From assembly GCA_900316835.1 (NCBI GenBank), contig ONEL01000031.1, positions 1-36,445 on the forward strand: DNA of 36,445 nt, given 5' to 3'. Source of the DNA: an uncultured Prevotellaceae bacterium (lineage in GTDB: Bacteria; Bacteroidota; Bacteroidia; Bacteroidales; Muribaculaceae). Below, piece by piece: positions 6,125 through 14,800 of this stretch (its first letter is position 1; every line of letters starts with the position of its first letter). A program made the position numbers and the translations under genes. The notes below the pieces were generated by a model. The model was not told where the DNA came from, did no database searches, and saw only the letters and a program-made list of their open reading frames with translations.

Positions 6125-8809
6125 TCAAAGTCCTAGAATAATATTGTAAACCGCTGTCACGTCGCTGCCGGTGACTTCACCATCACCATTCTGGTCGCCG
6201 TTTACAATGGCGCTGGAGTCGTTGTAAAGGATGTAATTGTAGAGTGCCGTAACATCGCTACCGGTGCACTCGCCATCACCATTTACATCGCCAGGGATTG
6301 AACTTGCTTTTGAAATAGTGACCCATGTTCCTGCCACTTCGTTGCCGTTTTGCACAAAGCCTACATTGGGAACAAAAGTCACCCCCTCGGGCTCGGTGAT
6401 AGCAAGACCGTCGCTAAGATTAAGAACATTCACATTTCTAATGCCATTTCCTATATTACCTTTAAGCCTCACCACAGTTGTGGGGCCACTAATGTTTACC
6501 TCGGTCAGGTCTTGCTTTCCTGCCAAACCAATTGAGCGGCTTTCGGAACTTAAATTCACACCATCAATGTTGAGATAGTTTCCTGAAGTTTTAATACCAG
6601 TCGAGATTGAAGAAATATTGAGATTGTGTGTGTCCTGATTGGGGCCTTTGGTTATTCTTGTCACAACGCTATTGAGGTTTAATCCTTCACCAGTATTGTT
6701 TGTGATATTGTTGGTGCCATCAATGTAGATTAACAAAGCTTCTGGGTCGGTTACCTTTATGCCTTTATTGTTGATGTTAACATCCAAGAGTAGCAGCCAT
6801 TTATCATCTTTGCTATAACGCCACGTTCCTGTCACATTGGGAATCAAGCGGTCGGTATTGCTTGCCATGTGCGAACACAATCTCTCGCCCGCAATCCAAA
6901 TGCCATAGTTCAAGCAGCCTTTACTTGTTGGGGACCAATCCCACTCACCATTGGCCGATGGTTGCCAGTAGTGGTAAGTGGTCCATCCATTTTGTTGTGC
7001 AGCAGTAACTTGGGCGTCGGTACATTCGTTTTCTTCCACACTGCTTTTGTGGTCCATGAAATACAAGTTAGCATTAACTGCTGGGAGGTTTGCGATAAGG
7101 TTGTCGAGCCCAACTTTTGAGATTTTATTGTTCTGGCAATACACTGTGTGTCCAGCTAGATTGTTGTTCCACTTAAGGTTGAGAGTGTAGAGTTTGTTGT
7201 TATTGCACCTTAAATCAATAAGCTGGGTATTTTTGGTCAAATCGAGTGATGCGATTTGATTATAGGAGCAGTCTAAAATCTCAAGAGCGGGGCAATTAGT
7301 CAGTCCGCTCAATGAAGAGATTTTATTGTTGTCGCAATAATAATATTTTAAGTGTTGGCAATATAAACTCATGTTGCCCTCAATAAGGTTATTGCTGCAA
7401 TTAAAAAGTTGAAGATTGTAACAGTCGGAAAGTGAGAGCGATGTTAGTTTGTTGTTTTTACACCAGAACTTTTCGAGATAGACCCTTGAATACGTGCCAA
7501 ATGTGATGTCTGCAATTTGATTGTTGTTGCAACTGAGGTTTGTAATGTAATTGTTGTGTGACAGATTAAGCGATGTGAGGCTATTGCTGTCGCAATTGAA
7601 CTTAACCAGAGCTGATAGCTGGTCCAAGTTCAACTCGTTGAGTCCGCAATTGGTGCAGTATAATTCCTTGAGTTTAGTGTTATTAGACAAATCTACGGTT
7701 CCAATGTTATTGCGATTTACGCTTAATTTTTTAAGCTCGGTAAGGAATTCAATGCCTTTTAGTGATGTTAAACCTTTGTCATCGAGAGCCAGTTCTTCCC
7801 ATTCATCGGCATTGCCGTTATAGCTCTTGAAAGGATACTTGAAGTAACGGTGGTCGGTCCAAACAGACCAATAACTGTACCAATATTTAGTCTGCTGTTG
7901 CAGTTCAAATGCAAATCTCTCGTCGGGAACAACTGAACGGTTTTTTTCAAAGTCAATGGCTTTGCAAATGATAACGCCATTAGTGAACTCATTTCCATGT
8001 ATATTCTCAACAAAAGTCTTTTTTGATGAGCTATAGACAATGTCAAATCCGCCTCCTTCTTCTTCAAAAGAGTCGCGATAATTAGGTGCACCTAGCATGA
8101 GGAACTTGTCGCCTGAATAGGTAAAAGCCTTGATGTTGTTGGCTGGTGCTCCATCTGAGTTGTCAATACCAGCACCGCTTCCGCCAAGCTCAAAATAAGA
8201 AGACTGCACGTTGACCGAAGCAAAATCTTTTAGTGCATATCCAAAATAGCCACTAGAATTAAATATTGAATTCTTGATAATCAGTTTCTCGTTGCCTGTG
8301 TCACCTACTGTTCCGTGGGCTGATTGACGATTACTAAAAGATTGGTTTGAAGTGTAGCATGAAATGTCGGCATTATCAATTGTGAGTGTCGCTCCATTCC
8401 CTACGGTGAGCCCATCTTCATAACCTCCCATGATTGTAACATGGCCATTAGGACTCTTGATGGTAGTGTTGGCGTCTAATCGCACAGGGGATGAGTTGAT
8501 GGCCTCAAGATAATTGTAGTCTTCAAACACAATTATCAGATTGGTGCAACTCTCGTTGTAGATAGCACGGTTGTAGCTGCCAGTGCGTTTAATCTTCACA
8601 TTCTTTAAGGTGAGAGTTGCAGTGCTATGGTCGTAGGTTACCGAAAAAGGCTTTGAATCGTCGTTGGCGGTAATGTATTCACTTGTGATGGGCTGATTGT
8701 AGTTATCGCTTGTGATTTTAATACCAGCAACTTTAAAGCCAAGATATGTGGCAGCATTTATAGTGGTAAATACTGCAAAGCAAAACAATAAGGATAAAAT
8801 TTTTTTCAT
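6125..8809 (-). CDS. Secreted LRR protein with dockerin-like C-terminus (large paralogue)
   Basis: From the ATG at 8809 the product is 894 aa with a signal peptide (MKKILSLLFCFAVFTTINA). Order of parts: beta-helix-like repeats (about 20-290); a run of about eleven leucine-rich repeats with a cysteine at a fixed position (about 345-610, LxxLxCxxNxL); a second beta-rich repeat block (about 660-835); and two dockerin-like calcium loops (838-894). The start sits 4 bases after the stop of the AraC-type gene, so the two are in one operon and expression is likely tied to that regulator. The smaller paralogue follows 53 bases downstream. It is probably a surface binding protein; the ligand cannot be inferred. 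Confidence 0.75.
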   Translation of the reverse strand: MKKILSLLFCFAVFTTINAATYLGFKVAGIKITSDNYNQPITSEYITANDDSKPFSVTYDHSTATLTLKNVKIKRTGSYNRAIYNESCTNLIIVFEDYNYLEAINSSPVRLDANTTIKSPNGHVTIMGGYEDGLTVGNGATLTIDNADISCYTSNQSFSNRQSAHGTVGDTGNEKLIIKNSIFNSSGYFGYALKDFASVNVQSSYFELGGSGAGIDNSDGAPANNIKAFTYSGDKFLMLGAPNYRDSFEEEGGGFDIVYSSSKKTFVENIHGNEFTNGVIICKAIDFEKNRSVVPDERFAFELQQQTKYWYSYWSVWTDHRYFKYPFKSYNGNADEWEELALDDKGLTSLKGIEFLTELKKLSVNRNNIGTVDLSNNTKLKELYCTNCGLNELNLDQLSALVKFNCDSNSLTSLNLSHNNYITNLSCNNNQIADITFGTYSRVYLEKFWCKNNKLTSLSLSDCYNLQLFNCSNNLIEGNMSLYCQHLKYYYCDNNKISSLSGLTNCPALEILDCSYNQIASLDLTKNTQLIDLRCNNNKLYTLNLKWNNNLAGHTVYCQNNKISKVGLDNLIANLPAVNANLYFMDHKSSVEENECTDAQVTAAQQNGWTTYHYWQPSANGEWDWSPTSKGCLNYGIWIAGERLCSHMASNTDRLIPNVTGTWRYSKDDKWLLLLDVNINNKGIKVTDPEALLIYIDGTNNITNNTGEGLNLNSVVTRITKGPNQDTHNLNISSISTGIKTSGNYLNIDGVNLSSESRSIGLAGKQDLTEVNISGPTTVVRLKGNIGNGIRNVNVLNLSDGLAITEPEGVTFVPNVGFVQNGNEVAGTWVTISKASSIPGDVNGDGECTGSDVTALYNYILYNDSSAIVNGDQNGDGEVTGSDVTAVYNIILGL

Positions 8810-8813
8810 AGAG

Positions 8814-9164
8814 CTATGTTTTTTTGTTAATGTTTCTATAATGAGATGGAGAACAATCTGTGGCGCGGTGGAAAGCGCGCGTGAAGCTGGTGGCGTCGTC
8901 AAAGCCACACTGGTAAGCAATGTCGCCAATGGGGAGATTGCGCTGGGCTAGCAGTAGTTGTTTTGCGTGATTGATGCGGATGTTGAGTGCCAGTTGCTGA
9001 GCTGTGATGCCTAGCTCGGCTTTCACGCGGCGGTTGAGCTGGCCACGAGTAATGTGGAACTCTTGCGCAATGAGCACAAGCGACACGTGACCTTGAGCCA
9101 TGTGGCAGGTCACTGCGTTGATGTATTGAGAAATGAAAGGGCTAGATAGATCGCTTGTGTGCAT
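8814..9164 (-). CDS. Standalone AraC-type DNA-binding domain
   Basis: This 116-aa product is almost only an AraC/XylS DNA-binding domain. The first helix-turn-helix is about residues 28-50 (IAQEFHITRGQLNRRVK) and the second about 76-107 (IGDIAYQCGFDDATSFTRAF, then CSPSHYR). It has no sensing domain. It is clearly related to the C-terminal domain of the TPR regulator encoded just upstream (SQLNRRIK, VAYHCGFDDVASFSRAF, GVSPSQHR), so it may be a partial duplication of that gene. It overlaps no neighbour and begins the operon with two LRR/dockerin-like genes and a lipoprotein. Two copies of a 14-bp box lie just upstream of its -7-like element, which suggests cross- or self-regulation. Confidence 0.8.
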   Translation of the reverse strand: MHTSDLSSPFISQYINAVTCHMAQGHVSLVLIAQEFHITRGQLNRRVKAELGITAQQLALNIRINHAKQLLLAQRNLPIGDIAYQCGFDDATSFTRAFHRATDCSPSHYRNINKKT

Positions 9165-9193
9165 TGCATTATCAATAATGGTTAATGATATTG

Positions 9194-9201
9194 CAAAGTT
9201 C
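9194..9201 (-). promoter_or_regulatory. -7-like box for the AraC/LRR operon
   Basis: The minus strand reads GAACTTTG, one base off TAnnTTTG. It lies 29 bases before the ATG at 9164. The first GCAAAATGGTGCAT box begins 25 bases beyond its end (9226), the same distance as in front of the TPR-AraC gene. Confidence 0.45.
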
Positions 9202-9225
9202 GCAATCTATCTCCTCATTTACTAT

Positions 9226-9239
9226 GCAAAATGGTGCAT
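9226..9239. promoter_or_regulatory. Candidate operator box 1 (GCAAAATGGTGCAT)
   Basis: This is one of three copies of GCAAAATSGTGCAT in the window. It lies at about -40 relative to the predicted start of the AraC/LRR operon. A second copy follows with a 21-base start-to-start spacing, two helical turns, which is typical of tandem AraC-family half-sites. Confidence 0.5.
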
Positions 9240-9242
9240 CGT

Positions 9243-9278
9243 GTTGGCAAAATCGTGCATTTGCACCTTTTTGCCAAC
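9243..9278. promoter_or_regulatory. Nested palindrome containing operator box 2
   Basis: A 10-bp perfect inverted repeat (9243-9252 with 9269-9278, GTTGGCAAAA and its complement) encloses a second one (GTGCA-TT-TGCAC, 9255-9266). Operator box 2, GCAAAATCGTGCAT, occupies 9247-9260. The palindrome ends in the last base of the TPR-AraC stop codon. It has no downstream T-run on the minus strand, so I favour a binding site over a terminator. Confidence 0.5.
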
Positions 9279-10900
9279 TATTTTGAGCTGTTCCTGTGTT
9301 GTGATGGCGATACTCCAAAGGTGCGGCGGAACGCACGTGAGAAACTTGCCACATCGTCAAAGCCACAATGGTAGGCAACCTCACTAACTTGTAGCGACTC
9401 GTTGGCAAGTAGTTCGCGAGCTTGCTCAAGGCGCACCCGGTTCACATATTGCTGTGTGGTGACGCCAGTTATACTCTTGATGCGACGGTTGAGCTGGCTT
9501 CGCGACAAGCACACCTCGCTAGCTATAGTTTCAATATTAACATTGCTATTCTCCATACCTTTTTTCACACTTGCCACCACTTGCTGTAGCAACTGCTCGT
9601 CTTGCTCGGTGAGCTCAGTGACAGTAGAAGGGGTGGACTCTGGTTTCTCGTTGCGCAGGGCGTTGATTGTGGCCAGCAACGCTTCTTCACGCACGCGCAT
9701 GCGTCGGCGCATGAGCCACCACACCAGCAAGGCGAGCAGTAGGGCTACCGCAACAGCTCCTAATACAACATAAGAGGTGATGTGCTTGCGATGTTCATTT
9801 TCCTTTTGTAACTCATCAATGCCAAACTCGGCATTATAGCGAGCTAGCGTCTCGGCATTGGCATTGCTGTAGAGCGAGTCTTTCAACAAGTCGAAGCGGT
9901 CGAGCTCCATTTTTGCGCTATCGGGGTTCAAAGTCCACAGGCTCTCGTAGAGACCACGCCTCGAGTGCATCTCATTAGAGATGTCACCACTCTCAACAAA
10001 AATCTTGGCGGCTTCGCGATAGTAGGGAATCGCCTCACGGTTGCGCCCTTGTGCCAGCAGCGCCTTTCCCATCTTGTTGCACGAGATGCCCAGCGAGAGC
10101 TTGTCGCCCACCTTGCGCATGAAGGGGATAACATTTTTCAATAAAGCTTCGGCTTCCTTGTAGCGCTTTAATCCTATCAGCACCGACGCCTTTTGGGCAT
10201 TGCGCACCATGAGCATGTCGTCGCGACCTAATTTCTTTTCTATATCGCATGCTATGTTTATGTGTTCTAGTGCTTTCTCGTCGTTGACAAGGGCATGATA
10301 CACTTCTGAGGCCTTGCCTTGCAACACCGACATGCGTGCTGGATTATCAACTTTCTTGGCAAGATTAATAGCCTTGAGTATATATTTCTCGGCCTCGAGG
10401 GGCTGGTTAGCTCCCAAGTAGATGCCGGCAAGCGTGTTGAGCGACGAACTCATTACATCGGGGTCGCCACTCTTTTCGTCAAGAGCGTAGCACTGCTTGG
10501 CAAATGTGGCAGCCTCCTGAAATCGCGACATCCTGAAGCATGACAGGGCAAGCACGTTGAGGCAGTCGGCTTCAATCTCCTTGCCGCGGCACAGGGGTAA
10601 CGCTTTCTTTCCCATCTGCAAGGCGCGGGAATAGTCTTGCTTGTCGTAGTAGTACTCGGTGCTCCAGTACCACACTTGTTGCTTAATCGAGTCGACCGGG
10701 GTAGTGGTGGTGCTAAACTGATAAAGCTCGTCGGTAAACTGTTCATCGTTCAAGGTCTTCATTAGCTGGTTAGCAATGGCAACCTGCTGTGAGCCACTTG
10801 ATGCTTCAAACTGCGTCAATAACTTGTCAAACTGCTCGCTGGCAAGCGCTAGCGTGCTGGTACAAAATGCTATAGCGATAAAAATGATGAATTTTCGCAT
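9278..10900 (-). CDS. Membrane-anchored TPR-AraC transcription regulator
   Basis: The 540-aa product has a signal-like N-terminus (MRKFIIFIAIAFCTSTLALA), tetratricopeptide repeats over about 25-340, one membrane helix (about 374-397, ending WWLMRRRMR), a short linker, and an AraC-type DNA-binding domain (about 435-536: IASEVCLSRSQLNRRIK and VAYHCGFDDVASFSRAF). This is a known Bacteroidetes design in which a periplasmic sensor is joined through the membrane to a cytoplasmic DNA-binding domain. What it senses is unknown. A copy of the GCAAAATSGTGCAT box lies just upstream of its -7 element, so it may control itself and the neighbouring AraC/LRR operon. Confidence 0.85.
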   Translation of the reverse strand: MRKFIIFIAIAFCTSTLALASEQFDKLLTQFEASSGSQQVAIANQLMKTLNDEQFTDELYQFSTTTTPVDSIKQQVWYWSTEYYYDKQDYSRALQMGKKALPLCRGKEIEADCLNVLALSCFRMSRFQEAATFAKQCYALDEKSGDPDVMSSSLNTLAGIYLGANQPLEAEKYILKAINLAKKVDNPARMSVLQGKASEVYHALVNDEKALEHINIACDIEKKLGRDDMLMVRNAQKASVLIGLKRYKEAEALLKNVIPFMRKVGDKLSLGISCNKMGKALLAQGRNREAIPYYREAAKIFVESGDISNEMHSRRGLYESLWTLNPDSAKMELDRFDLLKDSLYSNANAETLARYNAEFGIDELQKENEHRKHITSYVVLGAVAVALLLALLVWWLMRRRMRVREEALLATINALRNEKPESTPSTVTELTEQDEQLLQQVVASVKKGMENSNVNIETIASEVCLSRSQLNRRIKSITGVTTQQYVNRVRLEQARELLANESLQVSEVAYHCGFDDVASFSRAFRRTFGVSPSQHRNSSK

Positions 10901-10922
10901 ACTGGTACTGAAAATTTTTATA

Positions 10923-10930
10923 CAAAAGTA
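10923..10930 (-). promoter_or_regulatory. -7 box for the TPR-AraC gene
   Basis: The minus strand reads TACTTTTG (TAnnTTTG), 22 bases before the ATG at 10900. No TTTG lies at the normal 19-20-base distance; the nearest lie at 15 and 25 bases. A poor -33 spacing fits a promoter that needs an activator. Confidence 0.5.
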
Positions 10931-10954
10931 GTCAAAAAATTAATACAAAACCTT

Positions 10955-10968
10955 GCAAAATCGTGCAT
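10955..10968. promoter_or_regulatory. Candidate operator box 3 (GCAAAATCGTGCAT)
   Basis: It is identical to box 2 and differs in one base from box 1. It begins exactly 25 bases beyond the end of the -7 box of the TPR-AraC gene, as box 1 does in front of the AraC/LRR operon. It lies at about -38 to -51, where AraC-family activators often bind. Confidence 0.5.
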
Positions 10969-10977
10969 GGTGAGTCT

Positions 10978-11028
10978 AAAAAAATGGCGAAGCCTGAAGT
11001 TGGTTAAACCAAACTTGACGACTCCGCC
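10978..11028 (-). terminator. Terminator of the second lipoprotein gene
   Basis: On the minus strand a 9-bp stem (10986-10994 with 11020-11028, two G-U pairs) holds an inner AAGTT/AACTT-type hairpin with one bulged base. A run of seven T residues (10978-10984) follows. It lies 24 bases after the lipoprotein stop codon. Confidence 0.75.
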
Positions 11029-11052
11029 TTTTTCTTGGTCAGAGAGAAAAAA

Positions 11053-11577
11053 TTATTTCTTCTTCATGCTCTTGAGCATAGGCATGATCAGAGCCTCAAC
11101 CTCGGCTGCTTTAGCTACAGGATACTTTACAGTGCCGGCGATGCCACCAGTTTCATCAAGGAAAACAACGTACTTGTTCTCAACGTTGTCGCCATTCACG
11201 CCCTTATAGGTCATGATATTGTCCTCAATCTTGGCATCTTCCCACTTGTAGTCTTTAAACATCTCCATGCCCACCATTGCGTCGTAGTACTTCTTGAAGT
11301 CCTCGGGTTTGCAGGGATTCCCGCTGAAGGTAGCGTCAATTCTTACCTGATTGTCTTCGCTAGCGACATTGATGTTGTCGCCGCTCTTGTAGGTCTCTTT
11401 GAAGCCTTCGGGATAGGTGAAAGTGAAGTGGTCGCCCTCAAACACAGTTCCCTTAACCTCGGCAGCTTGCTCCTTGTCACCACTGGCAGCCGCGCTACCG
11501 CTGGTGTTACCATTGCCATTGCACGAAACGAGAGTCATGACACCTAGTGCCATCATCATTAAAAATAACTTTTTCAT
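11053..11577 (-). CDS. Small lipoprotein, unknown function
   Basis: The 174-aa product starts with a lipoprotein signal (MKKLFLMMMALGVMTLVSC, cysteine at 19) and a Gly/Ser/Ala-rich linker (about 20-40). A soluble domain of about 130 residues follows, opening with FEGDHFTFTYPEGFKETY and ending in a Lys-rich tail. The opening resembles small Bacteroidales lipoproteins of unknown role. Its layout is like that of the lipoprotein at 3498-4046, with low apparent identity. It has its own promoter (11648-11679) and terminator, so it is a single-gene unit between the regulator and the large LRR gene. Confidence 0.7.
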   Translation of the reverse strand: MKKLFLMMMALGVMTLVSCNGNGNTSGSAAASGDKEQAAEVKGTVFEGDHFTFTYPEGFKETYKSGDNINVASEDNQVRIDATFSGNPCKPEDFKKYYDAMVGMEMFKDYKWEDAKIEDNIMTYKGVNGDNVENKYVVFLDETGGIAGTVKYPVAKAAEVEALIMPMLKSMKKK

Positions 11578-11647
11578 AAATGTTTTGAGATTAATTAAAT
11601 AATTAAATGGTTAAACAATAAAGGTTGATTTGCATAATATTATTTCG

Positions 11648-11679
11648 CAAATATAGGCAAATAAAAACAAATTATCAAT
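11648..11679 (-). promoter_or_regulatory. Promoter of the second lipoprotein gene
   Basis: On the minus strand ATTG (11676-11679) and TATATTTG (11648-11655) are separated by 20 bases, matching the Bacteroidetes -33/-7 arrangement. The leader to the ATG at 11577 is about 65 bases. Confidence 0.6.
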
Positions 11680-11710
11680 TTTTTTTGATAAAATAATCAA
11701 AATTGTTAAT

Positions 11711-11754
11711 AAAAAAGCTGTGCGACCTCATTAATTAAAGAATCGCACAGCTTT
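11711..11754 (-). terminator. Terminator of the large LRR/dockerin-like gene
   Basis: A perfect 12-bp stem, AAAGCTGTGCGA (11714-11725) with its complement (11743-11754), has a 17-base loop. On the minus strand it runs straight into a T-tract. It lies about 135 bases after the stop at 11890, beyond the AT-rich repeat. Confidence 0.75.
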
Positions 11755-11798
11755 GAAATTTATTTAACCCACTAGATTAAATGCACATCCTTAATTTC

Positions 11799-11889
11799 GC
11801 ATTATGCATTAAAAATTAAGCATTGTGCATTGTGCATTATGCATTAAGAATTAAGCATTGTGCATTATGCATTAAGAATTAAGCATTAA
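11799..11889. repeat. AT-rich tandem repeat at the 3' end of a dockerin-like gene
   Basis: About three imperfect units of roughly 30 bases, built from GCATTATGCATTAA and AATTAAGCATTGT, run right up to the stop codon at 11890. The last unit, AATTAAGCATTAATCATAG, also occurs at the stop codon of the 649-aa dockerin-like gene (about 4110-4127). Confidence 0.7.
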
Positions 11890-14800
11890 TCATAGTCCCA
11901 AGATGATATTGTAAACTGCGGTGACGTCGCTACCGGTAACTTCACCATCACCATTCTGGTCACCGTTGAAGATAGCTGTATCTTGACCGAAGAGGATGTG
12001 ATTGTAAAGTGCTGTTACATCGCTACCGGTCACCTCTCCATCGCCGTTTACATCGCCGGGAACGGGCTGTGGAACCACATTGTCAGCACTTGAAGCCGCT
12101 ACACCATAGGCTGCGATACCCTCCACAGCGTAGGTGATAACTGGAGCTACAGCGGGGTCTTCGGGCGATGCGTCAATCATCTTGATGCCGGTCTTGTGCA
12201 ACGGGTTCTCAGCATTGTATTCAACCATGTTAGGTAATGAAGTTCCGCCTTCGCTCGAAATATAAGCCCAGTAGATGTGCTCTCCATCACCGGTAATTTG
12301 AGTGATACCTGTTACCTCATCGCCACCACCTTCTTGAAGGATGGGTGAGTCATCAACGAGTACCGCGTCGTTCTTGATTGTTGCGGCATCCTGCTTTGCT
12401 TCAAGTGTCGCCAGTGGGATGCGATAGAGTCCCGGAGTGCAGTTGTCCACGTTGTCCTTTTGTACAAAGACATATACATAGCCGTTCTTCTCATCGAGGT
12501 AGAAGCTGGTCATCTGCACATAGTTCAGGTAAACAGGTAACTGCTTGTCGGTGTGCTGGGCGCCAGTGCCGTCGCCATAGAGCATGCTCTTGTCGAAGCG
12601 GAAAATGCCTTGACCGTTAAACTTCTTGGCAACCCAGTACACGTTGTTGCGAGTGGTGCCGTCGGCCGCTATCACATCGGTAGCGCGCATTGTCATGCCA
12701 GCGCCAATGGCACCATAAGTTATCTTGTCGTCGTAGTAGGGCAACCAGTTGTTCTGCATGAAGAATGGCTGTGTGCCATAGAGCCCCACGGTGTCGGCGC
12801 TCATCTCATGGATGCCCACGTTGCGGTCGGCAATGTAAATCTTGTTATCAATCTCACTGATATACATTGAGAATGGATCCTCAAATGCCTTGTAGCCCAC
12901 GTTGTTCAGCACGGTAACGCGATACCACATGCCATCGGTGTTATTCACGTAGAAGAGCTCTCCGTCGCCACCATTGGCCTGAGCGTCGGCATCTTCATAA
13001 CGGAAGTTGTGCCCTGCGCTTGCCACGTAAACGCGGTTCTTGTAAAGCTGTATGTTGAAAGCGTGCTCGCCGGTTTTGAACTCGGTGTCAATAATTTCTC
13101 CATCGGTGTTTTTGTACATCAGCCTGCCATCTTTGGTGGCGAAATAAAGGCCATCGGGGCAACCCAGTGTGGTGCCTTCGCCTGTGATGGTGGGATCGCC
13201 CTGGATGTTGAGATATTGCCACTGGTTGGCTGCTTCATAGTCATTGACAGCACTTGCGGCAACCTGGCACAAAACCTCGCTTTGTGTGGGCTCAAACACA
13301 CCGGCGCCTAGTACCGGAGGGGTAACATTGAGAACTCGCAGACTCTCGATAGTGGATGGTATAGCGCCCTTCTCCATGTAGTTGATGTGTGAACCCAGCT
13401 CCATGTGTTTCAAGGCTGTACAACCTGCAAAGGCATCTTGGAAGATGTTGGTCACAGTGCTCGAAATGTTCACGGTAGTGAGCTTGGTGCAGTTAGAGCA
13501 CAAGTTTTGGGGAATCTCGCGAGCGCCCTCCTCGGTGTTGAGGATTTCCAGGTCGCTCTCAAGGAACGCGTTGGCATTAACTGTCATGCCTTTCTTGTAA
13601 GTAAACTCCTTGATGGCTGCGCGAAAGAAACCATAGTTGCCAATCTCGGTCAATGCGGGAAGGGTGAAGTCGGTGTAAGGCGAGAATGCCAAGCCATAGT
13701 TGTCGATGGTCTCAATAGTAGCGTCATTGAGCGATGTGCCTAGTTCACTTTCGTGAGCTGTTACCAGAAGTCGAGTGCCGGCAGCGTTGGTTAGTACACC
13801 GTTTGTAATCTTGAAGGCACTATTGCCCTCGCCAAGCTCAATGCTTGCAAGGTTCTCAATAGGACCAAAGGCGGCGTTGCCAATGGTGGCAATGGTCGAC
13901 GGCAGCTTGATGCCGGTGATGGCGTTAGCCCCGCTAAAGGCACTAGCGCCGATTGATGTCAAGCCCTCGGGCAACTGAACTACTCCAGTCAGTCCACTAT
14001 TAAGGAATGCTGTGGTCCCTATTGCGGTTAGTGAAGCGGGGAAAGTGAAGTTTTTCAACGAGGAGGTGCCGTTAAATGCGCTTTGGTTGATAGCGGTGAT
14101 GTCGCTCATGAAGCTCACGTTCTCAAGCTGTGAGCAGTTGTAGAACAAGCTGTTGGGCACACTGGTTACGCATGCTGGCAACACAATGCTCTTGAGACTT
14201 GTGCAACTCTGGAAAGCTCCGGTGCCAATCGACGCCATCTTGTTGCCTTCTTCAAACACAATCTCCTCAACTCCATTGCAACCAATGAAGTAGTCGTTGG
14301 GAATAGTTGTGAACTCACCGCCAATGATGATTTTCTTGATGGTAGTATAGTTGTGGAAGGGTTGGAGGTTATAGGCATAGTCTCCAGTGTTGAGTTCACG
14401 TTCTATAATCAGTGTGTCAAGAGGTGGAAGCACGTCGGCGGTAGCTCCGAACGCGTTCCTGTTAAACTTGAAGGGTGTTTCACTTGCCATAATAGTGAAT
14501 TTCTTTACACCACTACCTGCAAATTGATTTGAAATCAAGGCGTCGGTAACAGCGGGTGGGATGAATGCCTCGGTAATGTTTTTGCAATCCCAAATGATAC
14601 CGCTACCCATCTTGTTGGCTGTAATGGTAACAGGATAGTTGGTAAGGCTCGTGCATCCACGAAAACAGTTGTTACCAAACTTTACACAAGTTTCAGGAAG
14701 ATGTATCTCCTTGATGTCGCGGCAGTTTACAAAGGCGTTGGCGTCGATTGCCACAACGGTGTAGGTGATGCCTTCATGTTCAAAGGTCTCAGGAATGTTC

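Noticed and set aside
8810..8929. 40-codon extension of the 894-aa LRR protein
   Set aside because: It would overlap the AraC-type gene and put the signal peptide inside the protein. The ATG at 8809 is followed directly by a signal peptide.
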